Positions 8,640 through 16,141 of a stretch of DNA of 64,000 nt are shown here, piece by piece. The position numbers and the translations under genes were made by a program. The notes below the pieces were generated by a model. It was not told the DNA's origin. It saw only the letters and a program-made list of their open reading frames with translations, and did no database searches. How positions within the stretch are numbered: position 1 is the stretch's first letter; the number at the start of each line of letters is the position of its first letter. The stretch comes from an uncultured Collinsella sp. (GTDB taxonomy: Bacteria; Actinomycetota; Coriobacteriia; Coriobacteriales; Coriobacteriaceae): positions 1 through 64,000 of the forward strand of contig UQIN01000014.1 in the NCBI GenBank assembly GCA_900541035.1. Reading direction: 5' to 3'.

Positions 8640-8723
8640 TGGACCTTGTGGCTTTAAGTCGCGAGGTCCATTCTTTTGCCTTTAGTGCAGGCCGCTATCT
8701 AGTTTTGAATACTAGATAGCGGC
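8640..8723 (+). terminator. Terminator hairpin plus second hairpin after the NlpC gene
   Basis: TGGACCT (8640-8646) pairs with AGGTCCA (8664-8670) and is followed by a T-rich run. A second stem with perfect 13-base arms (8691-8703 and 8711-8723, GCCGCTATCTAGT) comes next but has no T-run. The first is the likely terminator of the NlpC gene. Confidence 0.55.
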
Positions 8724-8744
8724 CCAATCGGTCTGTAAGATGGC

Positions 8745-8765
8745 TATAATTGTATGGGAACAATT
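8745..8765 (+). promoter_or_regulatory. -10 box and overlapping small palindrome before degV
   Basis: TATAAT at 8745-8750 is a consensus -10. AATTGT (8748-8753) and ACAATT (8760-8765) form an inverted repeat across the likely start point and could be an operator. No good -35 is seen. Confidence 0.45.
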
Positions 8766-8779
8766 AGAAAGGACCCTCT

Positions 8780-9646
8780 ATGAGCTGGGCACTTATCTCC
8801 GATTCAAGCTGCAACCTCCGTGATTGGCAACCGACCGCGCCCCATACCACCTTTGCATTTGCGCCCCTCAAAATTCGAGTGGGGGAGCGTGAATTCGTCG
8901 ATGACCTTTCGCTCGATGTACATGAGCTCAATTGCGCTGTTCAGGCGGAGACGAACGCTTCTTCGAGCGCTTGTCCCAGCGTAGGGGAGTGGGCCGAGCT
9001 CTTCAAATTGGCAGACAAGACCATCTGCATGCCAATCTCTGAGGGCGTGTCGGGCAGCTACAACGCAGCAGCCACGGCTCGCGATATGGTTCTTGCTGAG
9101 GAACCGGACCGCAATATTCATCTAGTCAATTCGCGCGCAGCTGGCGGCAAAATGGACCTCATTTTCTTGCTGTTCGACCGCTATCTTGCAAGCAATCCGG
9201 ATGTCTCATTCGAGGACGCTTGCGCATACTTCGATAGCCTCGAGCAAAACAGCAAGATCCTCTTTAGCCTGTGTAATTACGAGAACCTCGCCAAAGCCGG
9301 ACGCATCCCTAAGGCAGCCGGCGTCATTGCCAACAAGCTCAATATTCGCATTTTGGGCACGGCGAGCGAGGCCGGTAAAATCGAGCTCGTCGGGCACACG
9401 CGTGGCGAAAAGAAGATGCTCAACAAGATCATCGACACCATGGAAGCCGAAGGTTTTACGGGCGGCGAGGTCGTTATCGACCATGTCGAGAATGAGGCAG
9501 GCGCCCAAGCACTTGCCAGCCGAATTGTGGAGCGCTGGCCAGGCTCCAAGACTATCATCATGCCCTGCAACGGCCTGGATTCCTATTACGCCGAGATGCA
9601 CGGCCTCATCATCGGCTACGGCATGGGCGTAGCTTCGGGCAAATAA
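8780..9646 (+). CDS. DegV family fatty-acid-binding protein
   Basis: This is a 288-residue DegV-family protein. The N-terminus WALISDSSCNL, the segment MPISEGVSGSYNAA and the C-terminal MHGLIIGYGMGV fit the two-domain DegV fold, which holds a fatty acid. In firmicutes such proteins (FakB) feed exogenous fatty acids to the kinase FakA for phospholipid synthesis; no fakA gene is next to it here. GAAAGGA precedes the ATG. It stands alone between two terminators with its own promoter. Confidence 0.9.
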   Translation: MSWALISDSSCNLRDWQPTAPHTTFAFAPLKIRVGEREFVDDLSLDVHELNCAVQAETNASSSACPSVGEWAELFKLADKTICMPISEGVSGSYNAAATARDMVLAEEPDRNIHLVNSRAAGGKMDLIFLLFDRYLASNPDVSFEDACAYFDSLEQNSKILFSLCNYENLAKAGRIPKAAGVIANKLNIRILGTASEAGKIELVGHTRGEKKMLNKIIDTMEAEGFTGGEVVIDHVENEAGAQALASRIVERWPGSKTIIMPCNGLDSYYAEMHGLIIGYGMGVASGK

Positions 9647-9660
9647 CGTCCAACCAAGCA

Positions 9661-9710
9661 AAAATACGGGCGGGACAAAGCGACAGATGGCTCTTTGTCC
9701 CGCCCGTTTT
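9661..9710. terminator. Strong bidirectional terminator
   Basis: Arms ACGGGCGGGACAAAG (9666-9680) and its exact complement (9693-9707) are flanked by AAAA and TTTT. It sits between the convergent degV and DUF1836 genes and can serve both. Confidence 0.9.
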
Positions 9711-9719
9711 ATACTTCGG

Positions 9720-10331
9720 CTAGCTATTAAACCCGTTGAACTTGAGATAGCTCATCAAGTAAGCCTTCGAAACAAAGGATGAAACCGCGCTGCGCACAAG
9801 CAGCGACTCACGCGTTATCTGATGCGCAGTATCGGGAACCGGCGTCTGCTCGACGGAAAACGCCGAACGAATCGATGCCTCGAGCTGATCGACCACATAA
9901 TCGAAGGCCGTCGGGGCATCGTAGCTCAAACGCTGAATGTTAAAGAGTGCCTGCACCGCAGCAATAGGTAGCACCTGCTTAAAGAGGCAGATAGCGATCA
10001 GGCGGGCAATCTGCTCACGGCCATATTGCTTTTTGACCGGAGCAGGCACCAGGCCGACCTTCACGTAGTTATTGATCATCGATGGCGTAATGACAGGGTG
10101 CTCAACGCAAATGGACAGCGGCTCCATCCACAGCGCAACATACTCAATGACCTGGTCGCGGTAGAGCGTCACATTGGGCAACTGGTTATAGCGCGGCAGA
10201 CTCAACGTATTGAGTTTACGCACGATTTCGGACTGAATAAATGCATCGGGCAGCACAGTGGGCTGAATATCCTCAGGCTTAATACTGACCGACGAATCGG
10301 ACATCGGAATAACGTGTTTAACGTGGTTCAT
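9720..10331 (-). CDS. DUF1836 domain protein
   Basis: This 203-residue protein carries a DUF1836 domain, a MerR-like helical fold seen in segments such as VITPSMINNYVKVGLVPAP and YGREQIARLIAICLFKQVLP. ATG 10331 is the start: GGAGG lies seven bases before it, whereas the open frame continues upstream without similarity. The domain suggests DNA or ligand binding, but its targets are unknown. It is a single-gene unit. Confidence 0.8.
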   Translation of the reverse strand: MNHVKHVIPMSDSSVSIKPEDIQPTVLPDAFIQSEIVRKLNTLSLPRYNQLPNVTLYRDQVIEYVALWMEPLSICVEHPVITPSMINNYVKVGLVPAPVKKQYGREQIARLIAICLFKQVLPIAAVQALFNIQRLSYDAPTAFDYVVDQLEASIRSAFSVEQTPVPDTAHQITRESLLVRSAVSSFVSKAYLMSYLKFNGFNS

Positions 10332-10403
10332 AAAGGTCCTCCGTTCATTTTCTATATTGTATTCTAGGTTATCCAGTTTTGCATACCACATAGCCGGCAA
10401 GTA

Positions 10404-10445
10404 AAAGTGGTTGGACAACACATTGATGCATCGTCCAACCACTTT
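10404..10445 (-). terminator. Terminator of trxB
   Basis: AAAGTGGTTGGAC (10404-10416) pairs exactly with 10433-10445. It lies 40 bases beyond the trxB stop on the minus strand. A poly-T run is short. Confidence 0.65.
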
Positions 10446-10485
10446 GTTTAAAGATAGCAACCTTACATAAGATATATTATCGTAC

Positions 10486-11424
10486 TTATCCGCGGAGAAA
10501 TGCATATGCACTGGTTGCCGCTATGGCTCCGTCCGAAACGGCGGTCACAACTTGGCGTAAACGCTTGGAACGGATATCGCCAGCGGCAAATAAGCCAGGC
10601 GTGCGGGTGGCCATGGATTCATCAGTCAGAATGCCGCCATCAGGCGCCAGATCGACTAGATGCTCAACAAGCTCGGTATGGGGTTGCGTGCCGGTAAAGA
10701 CAAAAATGCCAAACGAGCCAGGCTCAAATGACTCGGTATGAGTCTCGCCGGATGCATTGTCCTTAAAGGTAATCGTCGTTGGCATGGCTTCGCCCGATAG
10801 CTCCACAATACTAGTTTGGTACCTAACTGTAATATTGTCTTTTGCGAGTACTTTCTGGACAACACCATCAGGCGCACGAAACTGGTCGCGGCGCAGCACG
10901 ATGGTCACACTGCTGGCGATTTCTGACAAGAACAGGGCTTCCTCGCAGGCGGCATTGCCGCCACCGATGACAAAGACCTGTTTACCGCGAAAGAACATGC
11001 CATCGCACGTCGCGCAATACGAAACACCGCGACCGCGATACGTATCCTCGCCAACAAAACCAGCAGATCGCGGCGTAGCACCCATGCAAGCGATAACACT
11101 CGAGGCCAGCGTATCGCCCATATCATGATGCACCGTAAACAGCGCTGTATCAGCATCGTAATCGATACCCGTAACCATGCTCCATGTAACCTGTGCTCCC
11201 AGGCCCTCTGCATGCTGCTGAAAACGCTCGCCGAGTTCGGCGCCACTCAAGAGCGGAATACCCGGATAGTTCTCGACCTCATTGGTTGTGGCAATCTGCC
11301 CTCCCGACATGCCCTGCTCAATCACAGTCGTCGTTAGGTTGGCACGCGCAGCGTAAATGGCGGCAGCATAGCCCGCGGGGCCGCCACCGATAATCGCAAC
11401 ATCGATCGGCTGATCGGTAGTCAT
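10486..11424 (-). CDS. trxB: Thioredoxin reductase
   Basis: This FAD- and NADPH-dependent enzyme reduces thioredoxin. The 312-residue protein has the FAD site IIGGGPAGYAAAIYAARA, the redox pair in CATCDG, the NADPH motif VIGGGNAACEEALFL and the C-terminal FAD motif GDIRSKRLRQVVTAVSDG. Start at ATG 11424 has AGGAGG six bases upstream. The frame could extend to 11499 but would then overlap the divergent glycosyltransferase promoter. No thioredoxin gene is adjacent. Confidence 0.93.
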   Translation of the reverse strand: MTTDQPIDVAIIGGGPAGYAAAIYAARANLTTTVIEQGMSGGQIATTNEVENYPGIPLLSGAELGERFQQHAEGLGAQVTWSMVTGIDYDADTALFTVHHDMGDTLASSVIACMGATPRSAGFVGEDTYRGRGVSYCATCDGMFFRGKQVFVIGGGNAACEEALFLSEIASSVTIVLRRDQFRAPDGVVQKVLAKDNITVRYQTSIVELSGEAMPTTITFKDNASGETHTESFEPGSFGIFVFTGTQPHTELVEHLVDLAPDGGILTDESMATRTPGLFAAGDIRSKRLRQVVTAVSDGAIAATSAYAFLRG

Positions 11425-11541
11425 GAAGAGACCTCCTGTCGAAAGATTGGCGTTCTTTGCGCTCATACCCAAATTTACGTGAACATGACACTCATGCACT
11501 ACAATGATAAATCGCGTATCAAAGCTGAAGGGGAGTTATCG

Positions 11542-12843
11542 ATGGATCAAACGCAGACGAGCAACGACGCTCCCCTGCCCACGCAAAGCACTCCCCAACC
11601 GGAGCAAATGACCGTTTCACCTGCACAAAAACCCCTAGTAACCATTGTGCACGCATCGGTTGGATCGGGCCACAAAGCCGCCGCCAACGCGATTGCACAA
11701 GCATTTGATCTTATCCGCGGCACCAAGGGAATCCCTGAGGATGTTGAGATCGAAGTCCTGGATATCCTCGATTTTGGACGCATTAGGTTCGATGGTAATA
11801 AAACAGCAGCTTCGTTTACCGGCGCCACGCGCCCCATATATGACCTAACCTGGCGATATACGTTTACGGGACATCTGCTCTGGGGTGGCGGCACGGCATG
11901 GTCGCGAATTATGTTCCCCGCCTTCAACGATTATGTCCGCACCCGCAGGCCCATGGCCGTGGTTGCAACACACATTACGGCAGCCAATGTTGCTGTGGGC
12001 GCCCGCGTCATCACGGGTATCGATTACCCAGTCATCTGCGTACCAACAGACTATGAAGTCGAAGGCTTTTGGCCCCACAAGGACACCGACCTGTTCTGCG
12101 TAGCCAACGAATTTATGGCCGAGACACTTCGCCCCCGTAAGGTTCCCGAGACCAAAATCCGCATTACAGGCATCCCCATTCGCGCCGGGTTTGATACGGA
12201 CTACAATCGCGAGGAAGAACTCGAGAAGTTCAATCTCCCCGTTGACAAGACCGTTGTGTTGGTGATGGCCGGCGCCAGTTTGCCTCAACCGTACGTTCGC
12301 TTTCGCGCGGAGATGGACCGCACACTCCCCTTCCTGCGCAGCTTCGAGGACATGCACTTTGTCTTTTTGCCGGGCAAGGATAAGGAATACGCCACCCGCC
12401 TCAAGACGCTCTTCGACGCCATGAAGCTCGACAACGTCACGGTTCTGGACTACGTGGACGACATGGCGGCCCTCATGCACGGCTGCGACCTGGCAATCCT
12501 CAAATCGGGCGGACTCACCGTCACTGAGTGCCTGTGCGCGCATCTGCCGATGATTCTGCTGGGCAAATCATACGGTCAGGAAAAGGCCAACACCACGATG
12601 CTCACCGGCACGGGCGCCAGCATGCACGTCACCACCGCACGTGAACTCATCGTAACCCTACGTCACTTGCACGACCATCCCGAATCACTCAAAGCCCTAC
12701 TCATCAACGGCGAAGTGCTACGCCGCCCCCACGCAGCCGAAGACATAGCCATCGCCACCATGGAGCTCGTAGGCAAACCCCAAAAGCGCAAACGAGCCTT
12801 CTGCCGCTTCTACTGGGGCGGAAAACCCGCGCATATCCGCTAG
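11542..12843 (+). CDS. MGDG synthase/UgtP-like diacylglycerol glycosyltransferase
   Basis: This 433-residue GT28-type glycosyltransferase probably adds a sugar to diacylglycerol to make membrane glycolipid. The N-terminal MGDG-synthase domain starts with VTIVHASVGSGHKAAANAIA, and the C-terminal nucleotide-sugar domain contains KSGGLTVTECLCAHLPMIL. A Ser/Thr/Pro/Gln-rich stretch of about 35 residues precedes the fold. Start at ATG 11542 has AAGGGGAG upstream. It is divergent from trxB. Fourteen bases after the stop begins the first of two loop-conserved hairpin elements. Confidence 0.85.
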   Translation: MDQTQTSNDAPLPTQSTPQPEQMTVSPAQKPLVTIVHASVGSGHKAAANAIAQAFDLIRGTKGIPEDVEIEVLDILDFGRIRFDGNKTAASFTGATRPIYDLTWRYTFTGHLLWGGGTAWSRIMFPAFNDYVRTRRPMAVVATHITAANVAVGARVITGIDYPVICVPTDYEVEGFWPHKDTDLFCVANEFMAETLRPRKVPETKIRITGIPIRAGFDTDYNREEELEKFNLPVDKTVVLVMAGASLPQPYVRFRAEMDRTLPFLRSFEDMHFVFLPGKDKEYATRLKTLFDAMKLDNVTVLDYVDDMAALMHGCDLAILKSGGLTVTECLCAHLPMILLGKSYGQEKANTTMLTGTGASMHVTTARELIVTLRHLHDHPESLKALLINGEVLRRPHAAEDIAIATMELVGKPQKRKRAFCRFYWGGKPAHIR

Positions 12844-12856
12844 CATTGGATTGCCC

Positions 12857-12960
12857 GCTTACCTGCGGGAGGCCCCTATATATCATCCCATGCTCAAACA
12901 TTCTCGCTTCGCTGCGAAACTGCGCGTGGGACGATATATAGGGGCCTCCCGCAGGTAAGC
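12857..12960 (+). repeat. Loop-conserved hairpin element 1
   Basis: Arms of 28 bases (12857-12884 and 12933-12960) pair perfectly. An inner TCCCA/TGGGA stem (12886-12890, 12927-12931) closes a 36-base loop that starts TGCTCAAACATTCTCGCTTC and ends GCGAAACTGCGCG. The same loop sequence recurs in element 2 (13119-13220), on the opposite strand, with a different but equally paired stem. It begins 14 bases after the glycosyltransferase stop. It could be an RNA 3' structure or a mobile hairpin. Confidence 0.85.
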
Positions 12961-13037
12961 TGCGTTTACGTACTAGCAGCTACACTAGATTCCCCTCCAG
13001 TAGAACCATCAAAGGCAAGACCGGAAAATCTAGATAC

Positions 13038-13086
13038 AGTAAGCCAATGCGACAAAGGGATTGTTCCTTTGTCGCATTGGCTTACT
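13038..13086. terminator. 21-bp perfect stem terminator
   Basis: AGTAAGCCAATGCGACAAAGG (13038-13058) pairs exactly with 13066-13086 around a 7-base loop. An AT-rich run with TTTTTT follows shortly at 13098-13104. It lies between the two loop-conserved elements. Confidence 0.75.
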
Positions 13087-13118
13087 AGAAAATAAATATT
13101 TTTTCAAGCGAGTAGCCG

Positions 13119-13220
13119 CCCGCCTGCCTCTCACACATATCGTTCCACGCGCAGTTTCGCAGCGAGCGAAGCGAAGCGAGAATGTTTGAGCATGGAATGA
13201 TATGTGTGAGAGCGGGCGGG
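13119..13220 (-). repeat. Loop-conserved hairpin element 2
   Basis: On the minus strand, GATATGTGTGAGAG (13199-13212) pairs with 13128-13141, an outer GGCGGG (13215-13220) pairs with 13119-13124, and TTCCA/TGGAA closes the loop. The 45-base loop (13148-13192) is the reverse complement of the element 1 loop with 9 extra bases in a TCGCT-type run. Stem sequences differ from element 1 but are paired. The element begins 17 bases beyond the dut stop, so it has the same orientation relative to its gene as element 1. Confidence 0.85.
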
Positions 13221-13236
13221 AGGGATAAGAGCGCCC

Positions 13237-13680
13237 CTAGGCGACGCCGCTGGAGCCGAAGCCGCCGTTGCCTCGGTCGGTTTCGTCTAGTTCGTTTACT
13301 TCTACGAGGTTGACGGTGGGGACTTCTTGGATGACTAGCTGGGCTATGCGATCGCCTTTGTTGATTTGAATGTTGTTGGTTGGGTCTAGATTGATGAGGA
13401 TAACCTTGAGTTCTCCTCGGTAGTGGGCGTCGATGAGGCCCGGCGTGTTGACTATAGACAGGCCCTGCTTGATGGCCAAGCCGCTACGGGGCTGGACGAA
13501 GCCGGCGTAGCCATCGGGCAGGGCGATGGCCAGCCCAGTGGAGACCAGACGGCGTTCAAAGGGCTTCAGGACGCAGTCCTCGTTGGAGCGCAGATCCAAG
13601 CCGGCATCGGTGGGATGGGCGTATTTGGGAAGCTCGACGGTGGGGTCGAGACGCTTTATGTTGACGGTAATGTTGGACAT
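13237..13680 (-). CDS. dut: dUTP diphosphatase
   Basis: This enzyme hydrolyses dUTP to dUMP, which keeps uracil out of DNA and feeds dTMP synthesis. The 147-residue trimeric-type protein has the five family motifs, including HPTDAGLDLRS, PRSGLAIKQGLS, NTPGLIDAHYRGEL, GDRIAQLVI and the C-terminal RGNGGFGSSG. It begins four bases after the nrdR stop, with AAGGTG before the ATG, so the two form a nucleotide-metabolism operon. Confidence 0.94.
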   Translation of the reverse strand: MSNITVNIKRLDPTVELPKYAHPTDAGLDLRSNEDCVLKPFERRLVSTGLAIALPDGYAGFVQPRSGLAIKQGLSIVNTPGLIDAHYRGELKVILINLDPTNNIQINKGDRIAQLVIQEVPTVNLVEVNELDETDRGNGGFGSSGVA

Positions 13681-13684
13681 GAAA

Positions 13685-14128
13685 TCACCTTAGCTTGTCG
13701 AGCTCTTGCAGAAACTCATCGACGTCTTTGAAATCGCGGTAGACCGAGGCAAAGCGGATGTACGCCACCTTGTCGATCTTGGCCAAGCGCTTGAGCACCA
13801 TGTCACCCAACTCATGGGACGTGACGGCCGTCAGTGTGCGAGAGCGCAGCTCGACCTCGATGTCGTCGATAATCTCATTGAGCTTCTTAGTGTCGATATC
13901 GCGCTTGATGGTGGCGCGCATCAAGCCGACGAGCAGCTTATTGCGATCGAACCGCTGCTTGGTTCCGTCTGACTTAATGACCTCGATTGGGTCTTCGCAT
14001 CGCTCGAACGTTGTAAAGCGATAATTACACGAGCAACATTCGCGACGGCGCTTAATGGTGTTATTTGACTCCTGCATACGAGAATCAACGACGCGGGTAT
14101 GTGCCTTGCCGCATTTGGGACAGCGCAT
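13685..14128 (-). CDS. nrdR: Transcriptional repressor NrdR
   Basis: This repressor of ribonucleotide reductase genes senses ATP/dATP. The 147-residue protein has an N-terminal zinc ribbon (MRCPKCGKAHTRVVDSR, then CCSCNYRFTTFE) and an ATP-cone (EVIKSDGTKQRFDRNKLLVG). AGGAGG stands three bases before the ATG. No nrd gene is in the window. It is followed by dut. Confidence 0.95.
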   Translation of the reverse strand: MRCPKCGKAHTRVVDSRMQESNNTIKRRRECCSCNYRFTTFERCEDPIEVIKSDGTKQRFDRNKLLVGLMRATIKRDIDTKKLNEIIDDIEVELRSRTLTAVTSHELGDMVLKRLAKIDKVAYIRFASVYRDFKDVDEFLQELDKLR

Positions 14129-14179
14129 GGTACCTCCTCTTAAACGATAACAAGGGTACCATGCGCAGCGCGATAATGA

Positions 14180-14632
14180 TTACGAACGAGCAGGAACCTT
14201 AAGATGCGCACCGGCGGCGAGCGAACCATGCTCCAGATGATTGACGTTACGGATCATGTCGGAAGTCTCTTGCGTGGAAAGGCCTTCGATTGGATATTCC
14301 TCGGCAAGCGACCAAAGAGAATCGCCAGTCTGAACGCGAATGGTCTCGTAAGTAATGTTGGAAACGGACTCGGCATACGCGGCGTGACGAGCGCTAAAGA
14401 CCGAAGTAGCGAGGACAAAGAAGAGCGTAAGCGCAACGGCGACGGCGACAATCGTCGGAACCTTCAGGGCAACGCGGGCCGGCGCGACTACAGCCTGCTG
14501 ATTGCGAGCAGGCTGTACGGTCAAAGGTTGAATGCCGGAGCGGCCACCCTGAACAACCGTAAAAGTGGGTTCTGCAGGCGTCTCGAGCTTAAGGGCGAGG
14601 TTTCCCTGGACCATATTCGTTGCGTTCATCAT
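14180..14632 (-). CDS. LysM-domain membrane protein, likely SOS-induced division inhibitor
   Basis: This 150-residue protein has a cytoplasmic N-terminus, one transmembrane helix (VPTIVAVAVALTLFFVLATS) and an external LysM domain (YETIRVQTGDSLWSLAEEYP). Its layout and its position divergent from lexA match YneA of Bacillus and DivS-type proteins, which block cell division during DNA damage. Three LexA-box-like sites in the shared intergenic region support SOS control. The division role is inferred from this context. AGGAGA precedes the start; ATG 14632 and ATG 14629 are both possible. Confidence 0.75.
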   Translation of the reverse strand: MMNATNMVQGNLALKLETPAEPTFTVVQGGRSGIQPLTVQPARNQQAVVAPARVALKVPTIVAVAVALTLFFVLATSVFSARHAAYAESVSNITYETIRVQTGDSLWSLAEEYPIEGLSTQETSDMIRNVNHLEHGSLAAGAHLKVPARS

Positions 14633-14700
14633 GTTCTCCTCTCGCGTGTTTTGCTGAGAACAGTTTTATCAAGCCGCGCGGACAAAAATGTCTAGCGCGA

Positions 14701-14769
14701 GAACGAATGTTCGGTTATTATTATCTTCGAACAGTTGTTCCTGTCAAGCAGAATTCGAACATTTGTTTG
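14701..14769. promoter_or_regulatory. Three LexA (SOS) boxes between the LysM gene and lexA
   Basis: GAACGAATGTTC at 14701-14712 and CGAACAGTTGTTC at 14728-14740 both fit the Gram-positive SOS consensus CGAAC-N4-GTTCG. CGAACATTTGTTTG at 14756-14769 has one mismatch in the right half. Centres are about 28 bases apart. They should mediate lexA autoregulation and control of the divergent LysM gene. Confidence 0.85.
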
Positions 14770-14792
14770 ACATGGGTAGAGAGGATGCCCTG

Positions 14793-15437
14793 ATGGCTCG
14801 CAAAATTACCAAGCGTCAGCAGCAAATTTACGACTTCATCAAGGAATATCAGCAGGAGAAGGGTTATCCGCCCAGCGTGCGCGAGATGGCATCTGCCGTG
14901 GGCCTTTCCTCCCCCAGCACCGTGCACGCCCACTTATCTGCCTTGGAGGCGCGCGGGCTGCTCAAGCGCGATGCCACCAAACCGCGCGCTCTGGAACTCT
15001 TTAACGAGGACGGCTCCTCTGTCTCAATTTCTAAATCCGACGAGCCCACCGCACCTCGCGGAACGGTCTCGCTACCGCTCGTTGGTCGCGTCGCGGCTGG
15101 GATTCCCATTCTGGCCGAGCAGAATATCGAAGACACTTTTACTATCCCGACCGAAATCGCCACTGATCAGGGTTCCTTTATCCTTGAGGTGCATGGGAGC
15201 TCAATGATCAATGTCGGCATCTTCAATGGCGATTACATCATCGTCCGTGAACAAAAGAGTGCCATGAACGGCGAAATTGTCGTGGCCATGATTGATGGTT
15301 CAGCGACCGTCAAGACGTTCTACAAGGAACAGGGACGCGTACGCCTGCAGCCTGAGAATGACACCATGGAGCCTATCTATGCAACGAATCCCGTTATCCT
15401 GGGCAAAGTCGTCGGCTTGATGCGCCGGTTCTCGTAA
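14793..15437 (+). CDS. lexA: LexA repressor
   Basis: This is the SOS repressor, which cleaves itself when RecA is activated. The 214-residue protein has an N-terminal winged helix (ITKRQQQIYDFIKEYQQEKG, YPPSVREMASAVG), the cleavage site Ala-Gly in VGRVAAGIP, the nucleophile Ser in VHGSSMINVG and the Lys in SATVKTF. I chose ATG 14793 (MARKITKRQ), with AGAGAGG upstream; longer in-frame starts would overlap the LexA boxes. The next gene starts within its stop codon (TAATG). Confidence 0.95.
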   Translation: MARKITKRQQQIYDFIKEYQQEKGYPPSVREMASAVGLSSPSTVHAHLSALEARGLLKRDATKPRALELFNEDGSSVSISKSDEPTAPRGTVSLPLVGRVAAGIPILAEQNIEDTFTIPTEIATDQGSFILEVHGSSMINVGIFNGDYIIVREQKSAMNGEIVVAMIDGSATVKTFYKEQGRVRLQPENDTMEPIYATNPVILGKVVGLMRRFS

Positions 15438-16141
15438 TGCAAAAACGCATCACCATCTTTGATACCGTCCGCGGGTTTACGATGATTTCAATGGCAGGTT
15501 TTCACGCTTGCTACGATCTCGCCTACCTGTACGGTTGGGATATGCCCTGGTTTACCCAGACTGTCTTTCAAGACATCTGGCGCGCTAGTATCAGCTGGGT
15601 ATTTTTGTTTATCGCGGGTTGGATGTGCACGCTCTCACGCAACAATGCTAAACGAGCGGCCAAGTACGCTGCCGCGGCTTTGATCGTCTGGATTGCAACA
15701 ACGCTCGTATCGGTCGACGATTCAGTGAACTTTGGCATCATTTATTGCATGGCGGCGTGTACCGCTGTGGCAGCCGTAGCACGACCGATGCTTAAGAAAG
15801 TGCCCAGCACGTGGGGCATTGCGATATGCCTCGCCCTCTTCGCAGCGACATGGGGCATCCCGAAATCGACCTATTCATTCCCCTATTTGGCGTGGCTAGG
15901 ATTTCCCGGCCCCTGGTTCGTTTCAGGCGACTATTATCCAATCATCCCGTTCATATTCATGTATCTCACAGGATACTTTGCTGCGTGTACCGCTCAAAGA
16001 TGTGAACATCCCGCCCCAAGCTGGGCCTACGCCAATCCCGTCCCGGCGCTCGCCAGCCTTGGACGTCATGCACTCCCCTTTTATCTGCTGCATCAGCCCA
16101 TCATTCTGGGCATTTTGGAGCTCGCCTACTCGGTGCGATAA
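15437..16141 (+). CDS. HGSNAT-catalytic-domain (DUF1624) membrane protein
   Basis: This 234-residue protein has about seven hydrophobic segments. It begins ITIFDTVRGFTMISMAGFHA, typical of the heparan-alpha-glucosaminide N-acetyltransferase catalytic (DUF1624) family, and ends with LGRHALPFYLLHQPIILGIL, as in acyltransferase-like membrane proteins. It may acylate an envelope sugar; the substrate is unknown. Its ATG overlaps the lexA stop (TAATG), so it could be partly under SOS control. Its 3' end overlaps the convergent hflX end by 16 bases. Confidence 0.75.
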   Translation: MQKRITIFDTVRGFTMISMAGFHACYDLAYLYGWDMPWFTQTVFQDIWRASISWVFLFIAGWMCTLSRNNAKRAAKYAAAALIVWIATTLVSVDDSVNFGIIYCMAACTAVAAVARPMLKKVPSTWGIAICLALFAATWGIPKSTYSFPYLAWLGFPGPWFVSGDYYPIIPFIFMYLTGYFAACTAQRCEHPAPSWAYANPVPALASLGRHALPFYLLHQPIILGILELAYSVR

